A DNA stretch of 64,000 nt from an uncultured Bacteroidales bacterium (GTDB taxonomy: Bacteria; Bacteroidota; Bacteroidia; Bacteroidales; UBA932): assembly GCA_905233655.1 (NCBI GenBank), contig CAJOCS010000003.1, positions 1-64,000 of the forward strand. Reading direction: 5' to 3'. Position numbers and translations under genes: made by a program. Below are positions 19,211 through 29,246 of this stretch, piece after piece (position 1 is the first letter of the stretch; each line of letters begins with the position of its first letter). The notes beneath the pieces were generated by a model. That model was not told the origin of the DNA. It saw only the letters and a list, made by a program, of their open reading frames with translations, and made no database searches.

Positions 19211-20290
19211 TTATTTTTTTATTACGATATACGTGGGATAGTGGTCGGAATAGCCGCCTACGAACGCACCGTTGGAGAAAGTGCGGAAAGGCGTGCCTTT
19301 GTACTGACCGCTCTGGTTGGTCATGAAGGGCTTCACGAACACGCGGCCGTAGTATTTACGCTTGGTGATGCGCTGAATCTGGAAGGTGCCTTCCGCTGCG
19401 TGGGCAAGATTGTCGTTCACCAGGATGCAGTCGTAGATATTGCGCTCTCCACGGTAATAGAGGGTGCTGTATCCATTGTCTAGCATGCTCCAGAAAGGAG
19501 AGAAGAAGTCGGTGGGAGTAACGTCGTCGATATTCCTGCGGCCGTGCATGTAGACCGCCATGGAATCGTCGAAGGGATTGTCGTTCATGTCGCCCATGAT
19601 GACGCACTTTATTCCGGGATAGCGCTGCATCATCTGCATCGCGTGGTTGTAAACGATTTCACCGCCGCGGGCACGGGTGTCCTGTCCCTTGCCGCCAAGA
19701 CGGGAAGGAAGGTGGCACACATAGAAGGCGAAATGCTCTCCGTCGATGATGCCGTGGACCATGAGGATGTCGCGGGTGCGGAAATTGGCCTGTTCCTCCT
19801 CGTTCATGGAGAACACGATATCGGAAGGGCTGAAGGTGAAGGGAATGGATTCACTTCCCACCAGCTGCATCATGGAAGGGTCGTAGAGCAGTGCCACATC
19901 CACGCCTCGGCGGTCCGGACCGTCGTAGTGGACTATCTGGTAGTTGGCATCGGCAATCGAGGGCTGGGCCACCAGATCTTCAAGGACGTGGCGGTTTTCA
20001 ACCTCGGAAACGCCAAGGACAGTATGCCATACACCGTTGTCGTTGTGCATCTCGGCAATGACACGGGCCATATTGCGGAGCTTTTTCTGATACTTCTCTT
20101 CGGTCCACTGGTTGGCGCCGTCGGGGAGATACTCGTAGTCGTTCTTCCCGTCGTCGTGGTAGGTGTCGAAGAGGTTCTCCAGGTTGTAGAAACCAATCAC
20201 ATGGCTGTGATGCCGCTTCGCCTGGGCCTGTACGGGCAGCAGCGCCGCAAACAGGGCGGCGAGCATGATGGAATACAGTATTTTTTTCAT
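19211..20290 (-). CDS. Endonuclease/exonuclease/phosphatase family protein, secreted
   Basis: VIGFYNLENLFDTYHDDGKNDYEYLPDG, VLGVSEVENRHVLEDL, HLPSRLGGK, CVIMGDMNDNPFDDS, GYSDHYPTYIVI. Confidence 0.92.
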   Translation of the reverse strand: MKKILYSIMLAALFAALLPVQAQAKRHHSHVIGFYNLENLFDTYHDDGKNDYEYLPDGANQWTEEKYQKKLRNMARVIAEMHNDNGVWHTVLGVSEVENRHVLEDLVAQPSIADANYQIVHYDGPDRRGVDVALLYDPSMMQLVGSESIPFTFSPSDIVFSMNEEEQANFRTRDILMVHGIIDGEHFAFYVCHLPSRLGGKGQDTRARGGEIVYNHAMQMMQRYPGIKCVIMGDMNDNPFDDSMAVYMHGRRNIDDVTPTDFFSPFWSMLDNGYSTLYYRGERNIYDCILVNDNLAHAAEGTFQIQRITKRKYYGRVFVKPFMTNQSGQYKGTPFRTFSNGAFVGGYSDHYPTYIVIKK

Positions 20291-20311
20291 AGGAATCTGG
20301 TTATTATCGCG

Positions 20312-21499
20312 TTATTTCCACCATTTGGACGGAGCTGCGGCCTCGATGGCATCGGCCGATTCCTTTCCCACATAATCTGCAAGATGGGGGAAGAAATCTA
20401 TTCCGGTGGTCTGTTCGAGCTCGTCCACGGACATGATATAGTCAAGGAAGTCCCCATCGTGTATGGATTTGTCGTGGGGAAGGAGGTAGGCCGCCGCCAT
20501 GAAGCCTCTGGTGGCATAAGTGGATGTTCCACGGAAGAGCAGGGCCTTGAAATAATGGGTGGGAATCTTCACGGCAAAGCCCGAAGAAGTCCCGGACGTA
20601 CGGGTGGAATTCTTGTAAAGACAACCCGTAACGACATAAAGAGTGTCGGAAAGGGCGGCATAACTGCGCACCCTGCCTTCGAGGTTCCCCCAGATTTCGC
20701 CGTTGAAGTCGTAGTCCTGTGGCGTCATGTTGGTGGGGACGAAGGTGGAGGCGTTTGCCGCATAAGTTGCAAGGCGGTCGGCCGACGGCAACTGGTGGCC
20801 GCGCGTCCATCCCCCGCCGTAGGAGCCGTTGCTTATGTTCGGCTGGATGCTGGTGGGCAGGAGGGGGTCGTAACCCCAGGCGTTGGAACGCGAACCGCTG
20901 CCCTTGAGGGAGTTGTTGAGAGGGTATGCGACCCAGAGGGAGAGGTGCTCGCTGTAGTCCCAGTAGCAGGACCAGTTGCGCACGCCGCTCTGGGCTTTGG
21001 AAACGTATTTGCCGCCATCCATGGCATGGACAAGGACTTCGAGGCCGTCGCCCGCGACGGTGGCGGGAAGCTCGAGCCAGTCCATGGGGGCCACATCGAA
21101 ACCATACTGTCCGCCGCCGGGATTCACAGAACCTCCCTCTCCGGCCTGCTGTACGGTCTTGCGGACGGTGACCCCGTTCTTGGGGACAAGGACAAGTGTC
21201 AGGCTGCGGGACTCCTCACCCTCGTTGCTTTCGAAGCGGAGCCTCACGTCTCCTTTTGAACCAGTGCCCGAAGAGGGTTCCACGCTGGCCCAGGCCGATG
21301 CGCCGCCCTCGAACTCCACCGAGAGAGTCCATTCGTACTTCGCAGTCACAGAAACGAAAGTACTGCCGCCCTCCGCGGGGAGAGTGGACACCTTCAGGCC
21401 GATGGCTGTCGCGGAATCAAACTCCGCCTCGGGGGTTTTGGTGCATGCGGCCGCAATGGTTGCGGCAAGAAGCAGCAAAAGAACTCTTTTCCCTGACAT
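20312..21499 (-). CDS. DNA/RNA non-specific endonuclease (NUC1-type) with N-terminal BACON-like domain, lipoprotein
   Basis: BACON-like LPAEGGSTFVSVTAKYEWTLSVE; nuclease core GGWTRGHQLPSADR...NMTPQDYDFNGEIWGNLEGRVR; lipobox AAAC. Start moved to MSGKRVL. Confidence 0.85.
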   Translation of the reverse strand: MSGKRVLLLLLAATIAAACTKTPEAEFDSATAIGLKVSTLPAEGGSTFVSVTAKYEWTLSVEFEGGASAWASVEPSSGTGSKGDVRLRFESNEGEESRSLTLVLVPKNGVTVRKTVQQAGEGGSVNPGGGQYGFDVAPMDWLELPATVAGDGLEVLVHAMDGGKYVSKAQSGVRNWSCYWDYSEHLSLWVAYPLNNSLKGSGSRSNAWGYDPLLPTSIQPNISNGSYGGGWTRGHQLPSADRLATYAANASTFVPTNMTPQDYDFNGEIWGNLEGRVRSYAALSDTLYVVTGCLYKNSTRTSGTSSGFAVKIPTHYFKALLFRGTSTYATRGFMAAAYLLPHDKSIHDGDFLDYIMSVDELEQTTGIDFFPHLADYVGKESADAIEAAAPSKWWK

Positions 21500-21519
21500 T
21501 GTCTTTTTAATCGATAAAA

Positions 21520-21560
21520 CCCGAAAAGGGTGTCCGGCCGGAGCCGGACATCCCTTCGGG
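21520..21560 (-). terminator. Hairpin terminator downstream of the 21579-24107 gene
   Basis: Arms CCCGAAaaGGGtGTCCGGC / GCCGGACatCCCTTCGGG followed on the minus strand by TTTTATC. Confidence 0.7.
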
Positions 21561-21578
21561 ATTAAAAACAAACTGACG

Positions 21579-24107
21579 CTACTTTACGACAATGGTCATC
21601 TTGGTCACGCGGACCTGGCCATTGGTGGCCGTGCCGGAGTTGCCCACAGCGAACGTGGTGCACTGGGCGACAGACTGGCCGGATTGCACAACCGAACCGT
21701 CAGAGGCGAGGAGTACACCGGTATTCTGGCTGGCATATTCAACTGTTACGGAGACAATCTGCTTGTCGGCACAGGTGAAGCTCAGTGTTGCATTTTCGGA
21801 CTGATACAGACGCCACTGGTTTCCGGAAGTATAGTACTTGCCGCTGTTGCCACCACCGGTAACGGTAGCTGTCACGCCGTCTACGGTAACAGTCTTGTAC
21901 TGCTTGCTGTTTTCCCAGCCGTTAGCGGTAGCAACCGTTGCAATATCGATTACAACCTCGGTCTCGTCTCCTGCCTGGCTCATGTCGCGGGCTTCGAAGA
22001 AGCTCTGCTCGGGGTCGTTGGAGACGATGGGATTAACGTCAGAGCCATACATATTGATGGCGAAGTAATACTTGGTACCAGGCACAAGATCCTCATACCA
22101 TCCGGCGCCGTCAGCGCTGCCGGGATAGGTATCGATAGAAGTGGCGTCGGGAGCCAGGCGGCCCATTGCGGCATACACCACACCGTCTTCGGCCTCATCG
22201 CTTACACGATAGAGCGTCCAGGCATAGTAGACGATGTTCTCCGCACTCACATTCGTAGTCCAGGAAGCGGTGAAACCGTTCTCGGTCTGCCTGATGGAAG
22301 TGACATTGAGAACCGGAGCTGGATCGCCGCCGTCGGTTACGCCGTTAAGGCTGTAGATATAGGCCTCCTTGCTGGCGGTCTCGGGGGTACCGTTGTAGTT
22401 TGTGAGCTTGCCGCAGATGATCACCTCGTCGCCCACTTTGACCTGGGTGTCGCCCTCGGCCCATGCACGGTTGTTCAGGTAAAGCACGGCGTAAACCTGG
22501 AACTGGGTGGTTCCGCTGGCCTCTCCGCTTTCGGAGATGTTGAAGGTGGCGGTGCCGTGCTCGGCATCGAAGGTGTACTTCACGGAAGAAATCTTACCCT
22601 TCACATATACGTCGTTCGGGGTCTTTGCGCCCTTATCAAGTGAGGAAGCCAGATCCAGGGCAGCCTTCGGGTTGTAAGGATTGGCGAGGGTGCCGTCGCC
22701 CTTGGGCTCGTCCTGAGGAGCGGGAGTGCCGCCTTCGCAGGAAATTATGATAGCCTGGACGATTTCGGGCTGCTGGGTGCCGTCCGTCTTCTTGTAAAGC
22801 TGGTATTTACCGGCGAGAACAATCGTTGCGCCGTCGTTGATCTTGTTTACCCAGTCGGTCTTGTTGGCTACGCTGTAGACGTAGATGGTGCCGGTGGCGT
22901 CGGTGAGATCGAAGCTGCAGTACTGGGAATTGAAATTGGAAACGGTACCGGTGAGCTTGTAGTAGTTCTGCTCGTCGCCCTTGGCGATAAGATCCGCAAC
23001 AGTGATTGCGGGCGCGGCGTTCGGGTCGACTTCCTCGCCGCCTTCGCAGGAGAGGATAACCGCGTTCACAACCTCGTGCTGCTGGTTCTTCTCATAATAT
23101 GCATACTTACCGGCGAGGGTGACGGTTGCACCGTCCTTGATCTTGGAGGACCAGTCGGCACTGTTGTCCACGCTGTAGACGTAGATGGTGCCGGAGTCGT
23201 CGGTGAGGTCGAAGCTGCAGTACTGGGAGTTGAACCTGGAGACCTTACCGGTGAGCTTGTAGTAATTGTTCTTGTCGGCCGCAGAAATGAATTCGGCAAC
23301 GGTCTTTGCAGGGACCTTCGAGTAGTCGATTTCCTCTCCGCCGGTAGCCACGGTCTTGCCGTTGAGGGAATAGAGGTATGAACCCTTCTGGACAGTCTCG
23401 GGGGTATTGCCCTTGAAGTTCATGAGTTCGCCGTAAATGACCACGACGTCGCCGGGATTGATCTGCTCGTTGCCGTTCTGCCACTTCTTGTTCTCGAGGT
23501 AGAGCACGCGGTAGCAGGTTAACTGGGCGCCATCGGCGGAGCCGTCGTCGGAAATGACGAATTCGGCGTTGCCGTACTCTGTGGAATAGGCTTCCTTGAT
23601 GGAAACGATCTTACCCTTCACATAATAGGGACCAACCTTTTCGTAATTGGTGTTGTCCGTGTAGGAGAGGTTCTTCACCGCATCGCATGCCTGTTCGACG
23701 GAGAAGGGGCTGTCCTTGGAGCCGTCTCCTTCCTCGACGACATAAGGGCCGAGCTCACCCAGCTGCTTGACGGTGAGAGGGGCCTTCATCATGCCGATGG
23801 AAATCTCGATGACTGCCTGACGGTCGTTGCCGGGGTTTGCGGCCACCGAAACCGTGAGCGTCTGTTCCTTGGAGCTGGCCTGCCCTTCCGTTGCGCTCAT
23901 GGCGATCCATTCGGGAAGTTCTCCGACGATGAACCAGTCGCGGGTGGCGACGAAGGTTACCGTTTTGCTGTCCTCACCCTTGTCGAGAGTGATTACAGCG
24001 TCGGTGATGGAAATCCTTGCACCACCGAGGTCCTCCTCCTTGTCATCACATGAAAAGAGGGCTGCCAGAGCGGCAACTGAGAGGACGAAAAAGTGTCTGA
24101 GTTTCAT
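21579..24107 (-). CDS. Large surface lipoprotein with BACON-like domain and four OB-fold-like modules in A-B-B-A order
   Basis: Lipobox LFSC; BACON-like segment; modules GSKDSPFSVEQACDA...YLYSLNG, two tandem copies of NYYKLTGxVSxFNSQYCSFDLTDxxGTIYVYSV..., then GTLANPYNPKAA...YIYSLNG. Confidence 0.8.
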   Translation of the reverse strand: MKLRHFFVLSVAALAALFSCDDKEEDLGGARISITDAVITLDKGEDSKTVTFVATRDWFIVGELPEWIAMSATEGQASSKEQTLTVSVAANPGNDRQAVIEISIGMMKAPLTVKQLGELGPYVVEEGDGSKDSPFSVEQACDAVKNLSYTDNTNYEKVGPYYVKGKIVSIKEAYSTEYGNAEFVISDDGSADGAQLTCYRVLYLENKKWQNGNEQINPGDVVVIYGELMNFKGNTPETVQKGSYLYSLNGKTVATGGEEIDYSKVPAKTVAEFISAADKNNYYKLTGKVSRFNSQYCSFDLTDDSGTIYVYSVDNSADWSSKIKDGATVTLAGKYAYYEKNQQHEVVNAVILSCEGGEEVDPNAAPAITVADLIAKGDEQNYYKLTGTVSNFNSQYCSFDLTDATGTIYVYSVANKTDWVNKINDGATIVLAGKYQLYKKTDGTQQPEIVQAIIISCEGGTPAPQDEPKGDGTLANPYNPKAALDLASSLDKGAKTPNDVYVKGKISSVKYTFDAEHGTATFNISESGEASGTTQFQVYAVLYLNNRAWAEGDTQVKVGDEVIICGKLTNYNGTPETASKEAYIYSLNGVTDGGDPAPVLNVTSIRQTENGFTASWTTNVSAENIVYYAWTLYRVSDEAEDGVVYAAMGRLAPDATSIDTYPGSADGAGWYEDLVPGTKYYFAINMYGSDVNPIVSNDPEQSFFEARDMSQAGDETEVVIDIATVATANGWENSKQYKTVTVDGVTATVTGGGNSGKYYTSGNQWRLYQSENATLSFTCADKQIVSVTVEYASQNTGVLLASDGSVVQSGQSVAQCTTFAVGNSGTATNGQVRVTKMTIVVK
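22730..23340 (-). repeat. Intragenic tandem repeat with 300-bp (100-aa) period
   Basis: cgctgtagacgtagatggtgccgg...cggtgagRtcgaagctgcagtactggga occurs at about 22871 and again at about 23171. Confidence 0.85.
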
Positions 24108-24193
24108 TTGTTATTGGTTTTTTGATGTTTGTTCTGCGGCTTACGTTCAGTACGTCTTACAAATATAAGCTAAATCTTTAGATTTACAAAAGG

Positions 24194-25165
24194 CTACATT
24201 CCCAGCTTGACCATGTTGTGAACGGTACGGAGGAACTCCCACACGCGATGTTCATACTCCTCGGGATACTTTGCGTATGCGTTGGCATGGACGGCGCCCT
24301 CGGCAACCCACTTTTCTTTGTAGCCGTTAACCTTTGCGTCGTAGTTGAGCTGCAGGTGCGAGAAGGGTACGAAATCGTCGGCATCGCCGTGGATGAACAG
24401 CATGGGGCGGTCGCAGTTCTGCAACTGCGCCATGGATGAAGCCTCCCAGAATCCCCAGCCATATTTTTTCTTTGTGACAAGGCTGGCGCTCTGGAGCACA
24501 TCCGGAGGAACCATCGCGAAGCTCTGCTTGCGGTTGTTGTTGAACTGCATCACTACCGAGGCATAGCCGCAGTCTTCCACGAAGCAGCGGACATACTCGG
24601 GCAAGGGCTCGCCGCTGGTCATCATGACGGCGGCGGCGCCCATGGATACTCCGTGAAGCACCATGAAGTCGTCCTGGAAGATGCCGTGCGCGACGTCAAT
24701 CCATTTCACGAGGTCGTGACGGTCGTTCCATCCCATCTGGATGTGGTCGCCCTCGGAATATCCGTGATACTGCAGGTCCGGGAACAGGACGTTGTAGTTG
24801 AACTTGTCGCGGTACATGCGCACGAGATAGAGGAAAACCAGGTGGTTGTCGCCGTAGCCGTGAACCACGATGGCGGTTCCGTTGGCACGAGCAGGGTCTG
24901 CCGCAGGGACATAGCAGGCATGCACCCTGAAATTGCGGTAACCCATGATTGTGGTATCCTTCAGGGTTCCGAGAGCCCTGAGGCTGTCGTACCATGCGGT
25001 GCTTCCGGGCAGTAGGGAATCGGCCTTGTGTCGGGTGCGGGCGATGTCGTCCACGCCGTGGGGCTCCGGCGTCAGTGCGTAATTGGACATGAATTTGCCT
25101 GCCAAGCAACTGTCTATTGCGAAGGCCAGCACCAATAAAACCGTGATTTTGAGAAGATTCTTCAT
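24194..25165 (-). CDS. Alpha/beta hydrolase, secreted
   Basis: TAIVVHGYGDNHLVFLYLVRMY, VLHGVSMGAAAVMMTSGE (GxSxG), MLFIHGDADDFVPFSHL. Confidence 0.9.
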   Translation of the reverse strand: MKNLLKITVLLVLAFAIDSCLAGKFMSNYALTPEPHGVDDIARTRHKADSLLPGSTAWYDSLRALGTLKDTTIMGYRNFRVHACYVPAADPARANGTAIVVHGYGDNHLVFLYLVRMYRDKFNYNVLFPDLQYHGYSEGDHIQMGWNDRHDLVKWIDVAHGIFQDDFMVLHGVSMGAAAVMMTSGEPLPEYVRCFVEDCGYASVVMQFNNNRKQSFAMVPPDVLQSASLVTKKKYGWGFWEASSMAQLQNCDRPMLFIHGDADDFVPFSHLQLNYDAKVNGYKEKWVAEGAVHANAYAKYPEEYEHRVWEFLRTVHNMVKLGM

Positions 25166-25285
25166 TTGAGTTTTCAGTGTTATTCCGTTATTGTGATATT
25201 GTCTTCTTTACAAAAAGCAAATATAACACTTTTACGCCGATAATAAAACTCTTTTTTTCCGACAATTATGGTTATATTTGCAGAT

Positions 25286-26893
25286 ATGAACCACATAATG
25301 AGCGCAAACGAATTCGATGTCATTATCATCGGCGGAGGCATCACCGGCGCAGGCACCCAGAGGGACTGCACAATGAGGGGGCTGCGAACGCTTCTCATCG
25401 AACGCACCGACATTGCAACCGGGGCCACCGGCCGCAACCACGGCCTGCTGCACTCCGGCGCACGCTATGCAGTGAACGACGCCGAGAGCGCCCGTGAATG
25501 CATCGAAGAAAACATGATTCTCCGAAAGATTGCCTCGCACTGCATAGACGAGACCGACGGACTGTTCATTACCCTGCCGGAAGACGACCTCGGGTATCAG
25601 CAGACCTTTGTCGACGCCTGCCGCAGCGCCGGCATCGCCGCGGAAATAATCGACCCCGACCTTGCCCGTAGACTTGAGCCTTCGGTGAATCCGGCCCTCA
25701 TCGGCGCAGTGAAAGTGCCGGACGGCAGCGTGGATCCTTTCCGCCTGTGCGCGGCCAATATGCTGGACGCAAAGCTCCATGGCGGCCAGGTCCGTCTGTA
25801 CACCGAAGTCACCGGTTTCATCCGCGAGGGAGACCGAGTTAAGGGTGTCCACACCCTTAACCACCAGACCGGAGAGCAGGAGGATTACTTCGCCCCGGTG
25901 ATTGTGAACGCCTGCGGAATATGGGGCCATCACATAGCGGAAATGGCCGGAGTGAACGTGGGCATGTTCCCCGCCAAGGGTTCGCTCCTGATTTTCGCCC
26001 ACAGGGTGAACAATGTGGTAATAAACCGCTGCCGAAAGCCCTCCAATGCCGATATTCTCGTTCCCGGAGATACCGTGTGCGTGATTGGAACCACCTCCAC
26101 CCGCATACCCTTCGAGGAGTGCGACAACGTGGCCGTTACGCCCGATGAGGTGGACCTTCTGATAAACGAAGGCGCGAAACTGGCGCCCTCCCTCGCATCG
26201 ACGAGGATACTGCGCGCCTACGCCGGCGTCCGCCCCCTTGTGAGTGCCGACAACGACCCTTCGGGACGCAACATCTCCCGCGGAATAGTGTGCCTGGACC
26301 ACGAAGAGAGGGACGGGCTGAAGGGCTTTGTCACCATAACCGGCGGCAAGCTCATGACATACCGCCTTATGGCCGAAATGGCAACCGATACCGTGTGCCG
26401 CAAGCTAGGAGTGGACAAGGCCTGCGAAACCGCCGTCACTCCCCTTCCCGGCTCGGAAGAGCGCTCCTACGAAGCCGTGGCGCAGAAAATCTGGGAGTCG
26501 CCGTCGACCGCCCAGAAAGCCGCCGCATCCCGCATGGGAACGCGCGCAAGGCGTATCCGCAGCGAAAACCGCCTGGACAACGCCCTCATCTGCGAATGCG
26601 AAGAGGTGTCGGTCGGAGAGGTTAACGCCGCAATCGAAAGACTGGACGTCTCCACCCTCACAGATCTCAGGCGACGCACCCGAATCGGCATGGGAACATG
26701 TCAGGGTGAATTCTGCGCCTGCCGCGCCGCCGGGCTTCTCGCGAAGGCCCACGGATGCATCGAAAAGGAGCGGGCCGACCTCTCCGACTTCCTTCAGGAA
26801 CGATGGAAAGGCAATTTCCCCATCGGCTGGGGAGATACTCTGCGCGAAGCCGAATACACACAGTGGGTCTATAAACACGTTCTGGGGCTATGA
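25286..26893 (+). CDS. glpA: Anaerobic glycerol-3-phosphate dehydrogenase subunit A
   Basis: FDVIIIGGGITGAGTQRDCTMRGLRTLLIER, GRNHGLLHSGARYAVND, C-terminal BFD-like ICECEEVSVGEVNAAIE...GTCQGEFCACR. -7 box TATATTTG immediately upstream. Confidence 0.93.
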   Translation: MNHIMSANEFDVIIIGGGITGAGTQRDCTMRGLRTLLIERTDIATGATGRNHGLLHSGARYAVNDAESARECIEENMILRKIASHCIDETDGLFITLPEDDLGYQQTFVDACRSAGIAAEIIDPDLARRLEPSVNPALIGAVKVPDGSVDPFRLCAANMLDAKLHGGQVRLYTEVTGFIREGDRVKGVHTLNHQTGEQEDYFAPVIVNACGIWGHHIAEMAGVNVGMFPAKGSLLIFAHRVNNVVINRCRKPSNADILVPGDTVCVIGTTSTRIPFEECDNVAVTPDEVDLLINEGAKLAPSLASTRILRAYAGVRPLVSADNDPSGRNISRGIVCLDHEERDGLKGFVTITGGKLMTYRLMAEMATDTVCRKLGVDKACETAVTPLPGSEERSYEAVAQKIWESPSTAQKAAASRMGTRARRIRSENRLDNALICECEEVSVGEVNAAIERLDVSTLTDLRRRTRIGMGTCQGEFCACRAAGLLAKAHGCIEKERADLSDFLQERWKGNFPIGWGDTLREAEYTQWVYKHVLGL

Positions 26894-28017
26894 GGTTTGA
26901 TACTGTTATAATAGGCGGAGGCCTGGCCGGACTGGTTTCCGGAATAAGTCTCCAGAAAGAAGGCCGGAACTGTGCCATAATAAGCACGGGACAGAACGCC
27001 CTGCATTTTTTCTCCGGCAGCTTCGAGTCCATGGAAGAGGCTCCGGCCAGGGTTATAGAGCTTTTCGACCAGGCAGGCGTGAGGCTTCACTACCGCGAAG
27101 GAGTGAGGCTAATGCCCATGGGAACGTTTCGCCCTGCCGCCCTGTCGCTTGAAGACACCGACCTTTTCCCCGAGCACAAATTCGCCCGGAAGGTCTTGAT
27201 AGTGAACTTCCTGGGATATCACGATTTCTTCTCCTCCTTCCTTGCGGAGGGCCTGGAAAAGCAGGGCATGCAATGCCGGATACGCCTTCTCAACCTGCCC
27301 GAAATGGAGCAGCTGGAACAGAGCCCCAGCGAGATGCGCTCGGTTCAGATTGCACGCACTATGGACCGCGTGTGGGAGAAACTGGTGCAGGAAGTGAGAG
27401 TCCTTCTCAAAGACGAAGACTGCGTGATTCTCCCCCAGGTTTTCGGCCTCAGGGACACTTCGGTTCCTTCCAAAATCCGCCAGGGCATTCCGGCCCGCGT
27501 GGTATTTGCCGGGACCCTTCCGCCCTCGGTTCCCGGAGTCCGTACCCAGATGCTGCTGAAACGGCGTTTCGAACTTCTTGGCGGCACCTATCTTATGGGC
27601 GACGAAGTGATTGACGCCCACGTCCACGACGGCCTGGTGCACAGCCTGGTAACCAGAAATTTCGACAGTCACTACATAGAGGCCGAGAATTTCATCCTCG
27701 CCAGCGGGAGCTATTTCTCGAAGGGCCTCAGGTCCAATCCCACAAGTGTTTTCGAACCGGTTTTCGGGCTGGACGTGGAATTCCCCACCGACCGTAACCT
27801 CTGGTACAACCCGCTCTTCGCCGAAGACCAGCCATACATGCACTATGGGGTGAAAACGGACGAAAACCTGCATGCCGTCAAGGACGGAGTCGCCTTCAAA
27901 AACCTGTTTGCGATAGGCTCCGTACTGGGCGGCACCCGCCCCGAATTCGGTTCGGCCGCAGGTCTGGCCATCCGCAGCGCCCTTAACGTAGCAGACCAAA
28001 TACTCGGAAAACAATGA
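26890..28017 (+). CDS. glpB: Anaerobic glycerol-3-phosphate dehydrogenase subunit B
   Basis: FDTVIIGGGLAGLVSGISLQKEGRNCAIISTGQNALHFFSGS; ATGA overlap with glpA. Confidence 0.92.
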   Translation: MRFDTVIIGGGLAGLVSGISLQKEGRNCAIISTGQNALHFFSGSFESMEEAPARVIELFDQAGVRLHYREGVRLMPMGTFRPAALSLEDTDLFPEHKFARKVLIVNFLGYHDFFSSFLAEGLEKQGMQCRIRLLNLPEMEQLEQSPSEMRSVQIARTMDRVWEKLVQEVRVLLKDEDCVILPQVFGLRDTSVPSKIRQGIPARVVFAGTLPPSVPGVRTQMLLKRRFELLGGTYLMGDEVIDAHVHDGLVHSLVTRNFDSHYIEAENFILASGSYFSKGLRSNPTSVFEPVFGLDVEFPTDRNLWYNPLFAEDQPYMHYGVKTDENLHAVKDGVAFKNLFAIGSVLGGTRPEFGSAAGLAIRSALNVADQILGKQ

Positions 28018-29234
28018 TGCAGGAATTTACTGAAAGCAGGCACAATTTTGAAGAGTGCATGAAATGCACCGTGTGCACGGCCTACTGCCCCGTGCTTCAG
28101 GTGAATCCGCTGTACCCCGGCCCCAAGCAGGCCGGACCCGACGGAGAGAGGCTACGCCTGAAAGACCCCTACTTCTTCAATTACGCGCTCAAATACTGCA
28201 TGAACTGCAAGCGCTGCGAGGTGGCCTGCCCTTCCGGAGTGAGGGTGGCCGACCTCATCCAGAGCGCCCGTATTAAGTACGACAAATCGGCTCCCAAGCT
28301 TCGCGACCGCATTCTCGCATCCACCGATTTCATGGGCAGGCTGGCCCGGCCCTTCGCCCCGATAGTGAACGGAGTCACAAGCCTTGGCGTAACCAAGACC
28401 GTACTTGACGCCACCATGAAGATAGACCACCACCGCAGTTTTCCCAAATACAGCGCCCGCAGCTTCGAGCGCTGGCTGGGCAGGCGCGCGAAAGAGCAGG
28501 CGGCCTTCCCCGAACAGGTGGCATACTTCCATGGCTGTTACGTGAACTACAACTATCCCCAGCTCGGCAAAGACCTCGTGAAGGTTCTGAATGCACTCGG
28601 GGTGGGCGTGCAGCTCCTGGACAAGGAGAAATGCTGCGGGATTGCCATGATTACCAACGGTATGACAGGGCTTGCCACGCGTCATGCCCAGCATAATGTA
28701 GAGGTCCTTGGCAAGGCAGTGGACAACGGGCTCAAAGTGGTCACCACCTCTTCCACCTGCGTCTTCACCCTCCGGGACGAGTATCCCCATCTTCTGGGCG
28801 TGGACAACTCGGCGGTGAGGGAATCGCTCCTGATTGCCACCCGCTTCATTTTCGAAAAGCTGGAAAAAGGCGCGCAGCTCCATTTCCGGGACGACTTCCA
28901 CATGAAGGTCGCCTACCACACTCCCTGCCACATGGAAAGGATGGGGTGGGGCGTGTTCTCCGAAAAACTGCTCCGGATGATTCCCGGGGTGGAATTCACG
29001 CTTTTGGATTCGGCCTGCTGCGGCATTGCCGGAACCTATGGATTCAAGAAAGAGAACTACCAGGCTTCCCAGGAGATTGGCCAGGCCCTTTTCGACCAGA
29101 TTGCACGAGTGGCTCCCGACGTGGTGGCCTGCGACTGCGAGACCTGCAAGTGGCAGATTGAAATGTCCACCGGCTTCAAGGTTATGAATCCGGTATCCAT
29201 ACTTGCGGAAGCCCTGAAAACCGACGAAGATTAA
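28014..29234 (+). CDS. glpC: Anaerobic glycerol-3-phosphate dehydrogenase subunit C (Fe-S)
   Basis: CMKCTVCTAYCPV and CMNCKRCEVACPSGV ferredoxin motifs, CCxG motifs KEKCCGIAM and SACCGIAGTYG; ATGA overlap with glpB. Confidence 0.93.
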   Translation: MMQEFTESRHNFEECMKCTVCTAYCPVLQVNPLYPGPKQAGPDGERLRLKDPYFFNYALKYCMNCKRCEVACPSGVRVADLIQSARIKYDKSAPKLRDRILASTDFMGRLARPFAPIVNGVTSLGVTKTVLDATMKIDHHRSFPKYSARSFERWLGRRAKEQAAFPEQVAYFHGCYVNYNYPQLGKDLVKVLNALGVGVQLLDKEKCCGIAMITNGMTGLATRHAQHNVEVLGKAVDNGLKVVTTSSTCVFTLRDEYPHLLGVDNSAVRESLLIATRFIFEKLEKGAQLHFRDDFHMKVAYHTPCHMERMGWGVFSEKLLRMIPGVEFTLLDSACCGIAGTYGFKKENYQASQEIGQALFDQIARVAPDVVACDCETCKWQIEMSTGFKVMNPVSILAEALKTDED

Positions 29235-29246
29235 AACAAACACCAT

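Noticed and set aside
24171-24186. Palindrome TAAATCTTTAGATTTA as an operator
   Set aside because: AT-rich and short; equally explained as a weak terminator of the unrelated upstream region or by chance.
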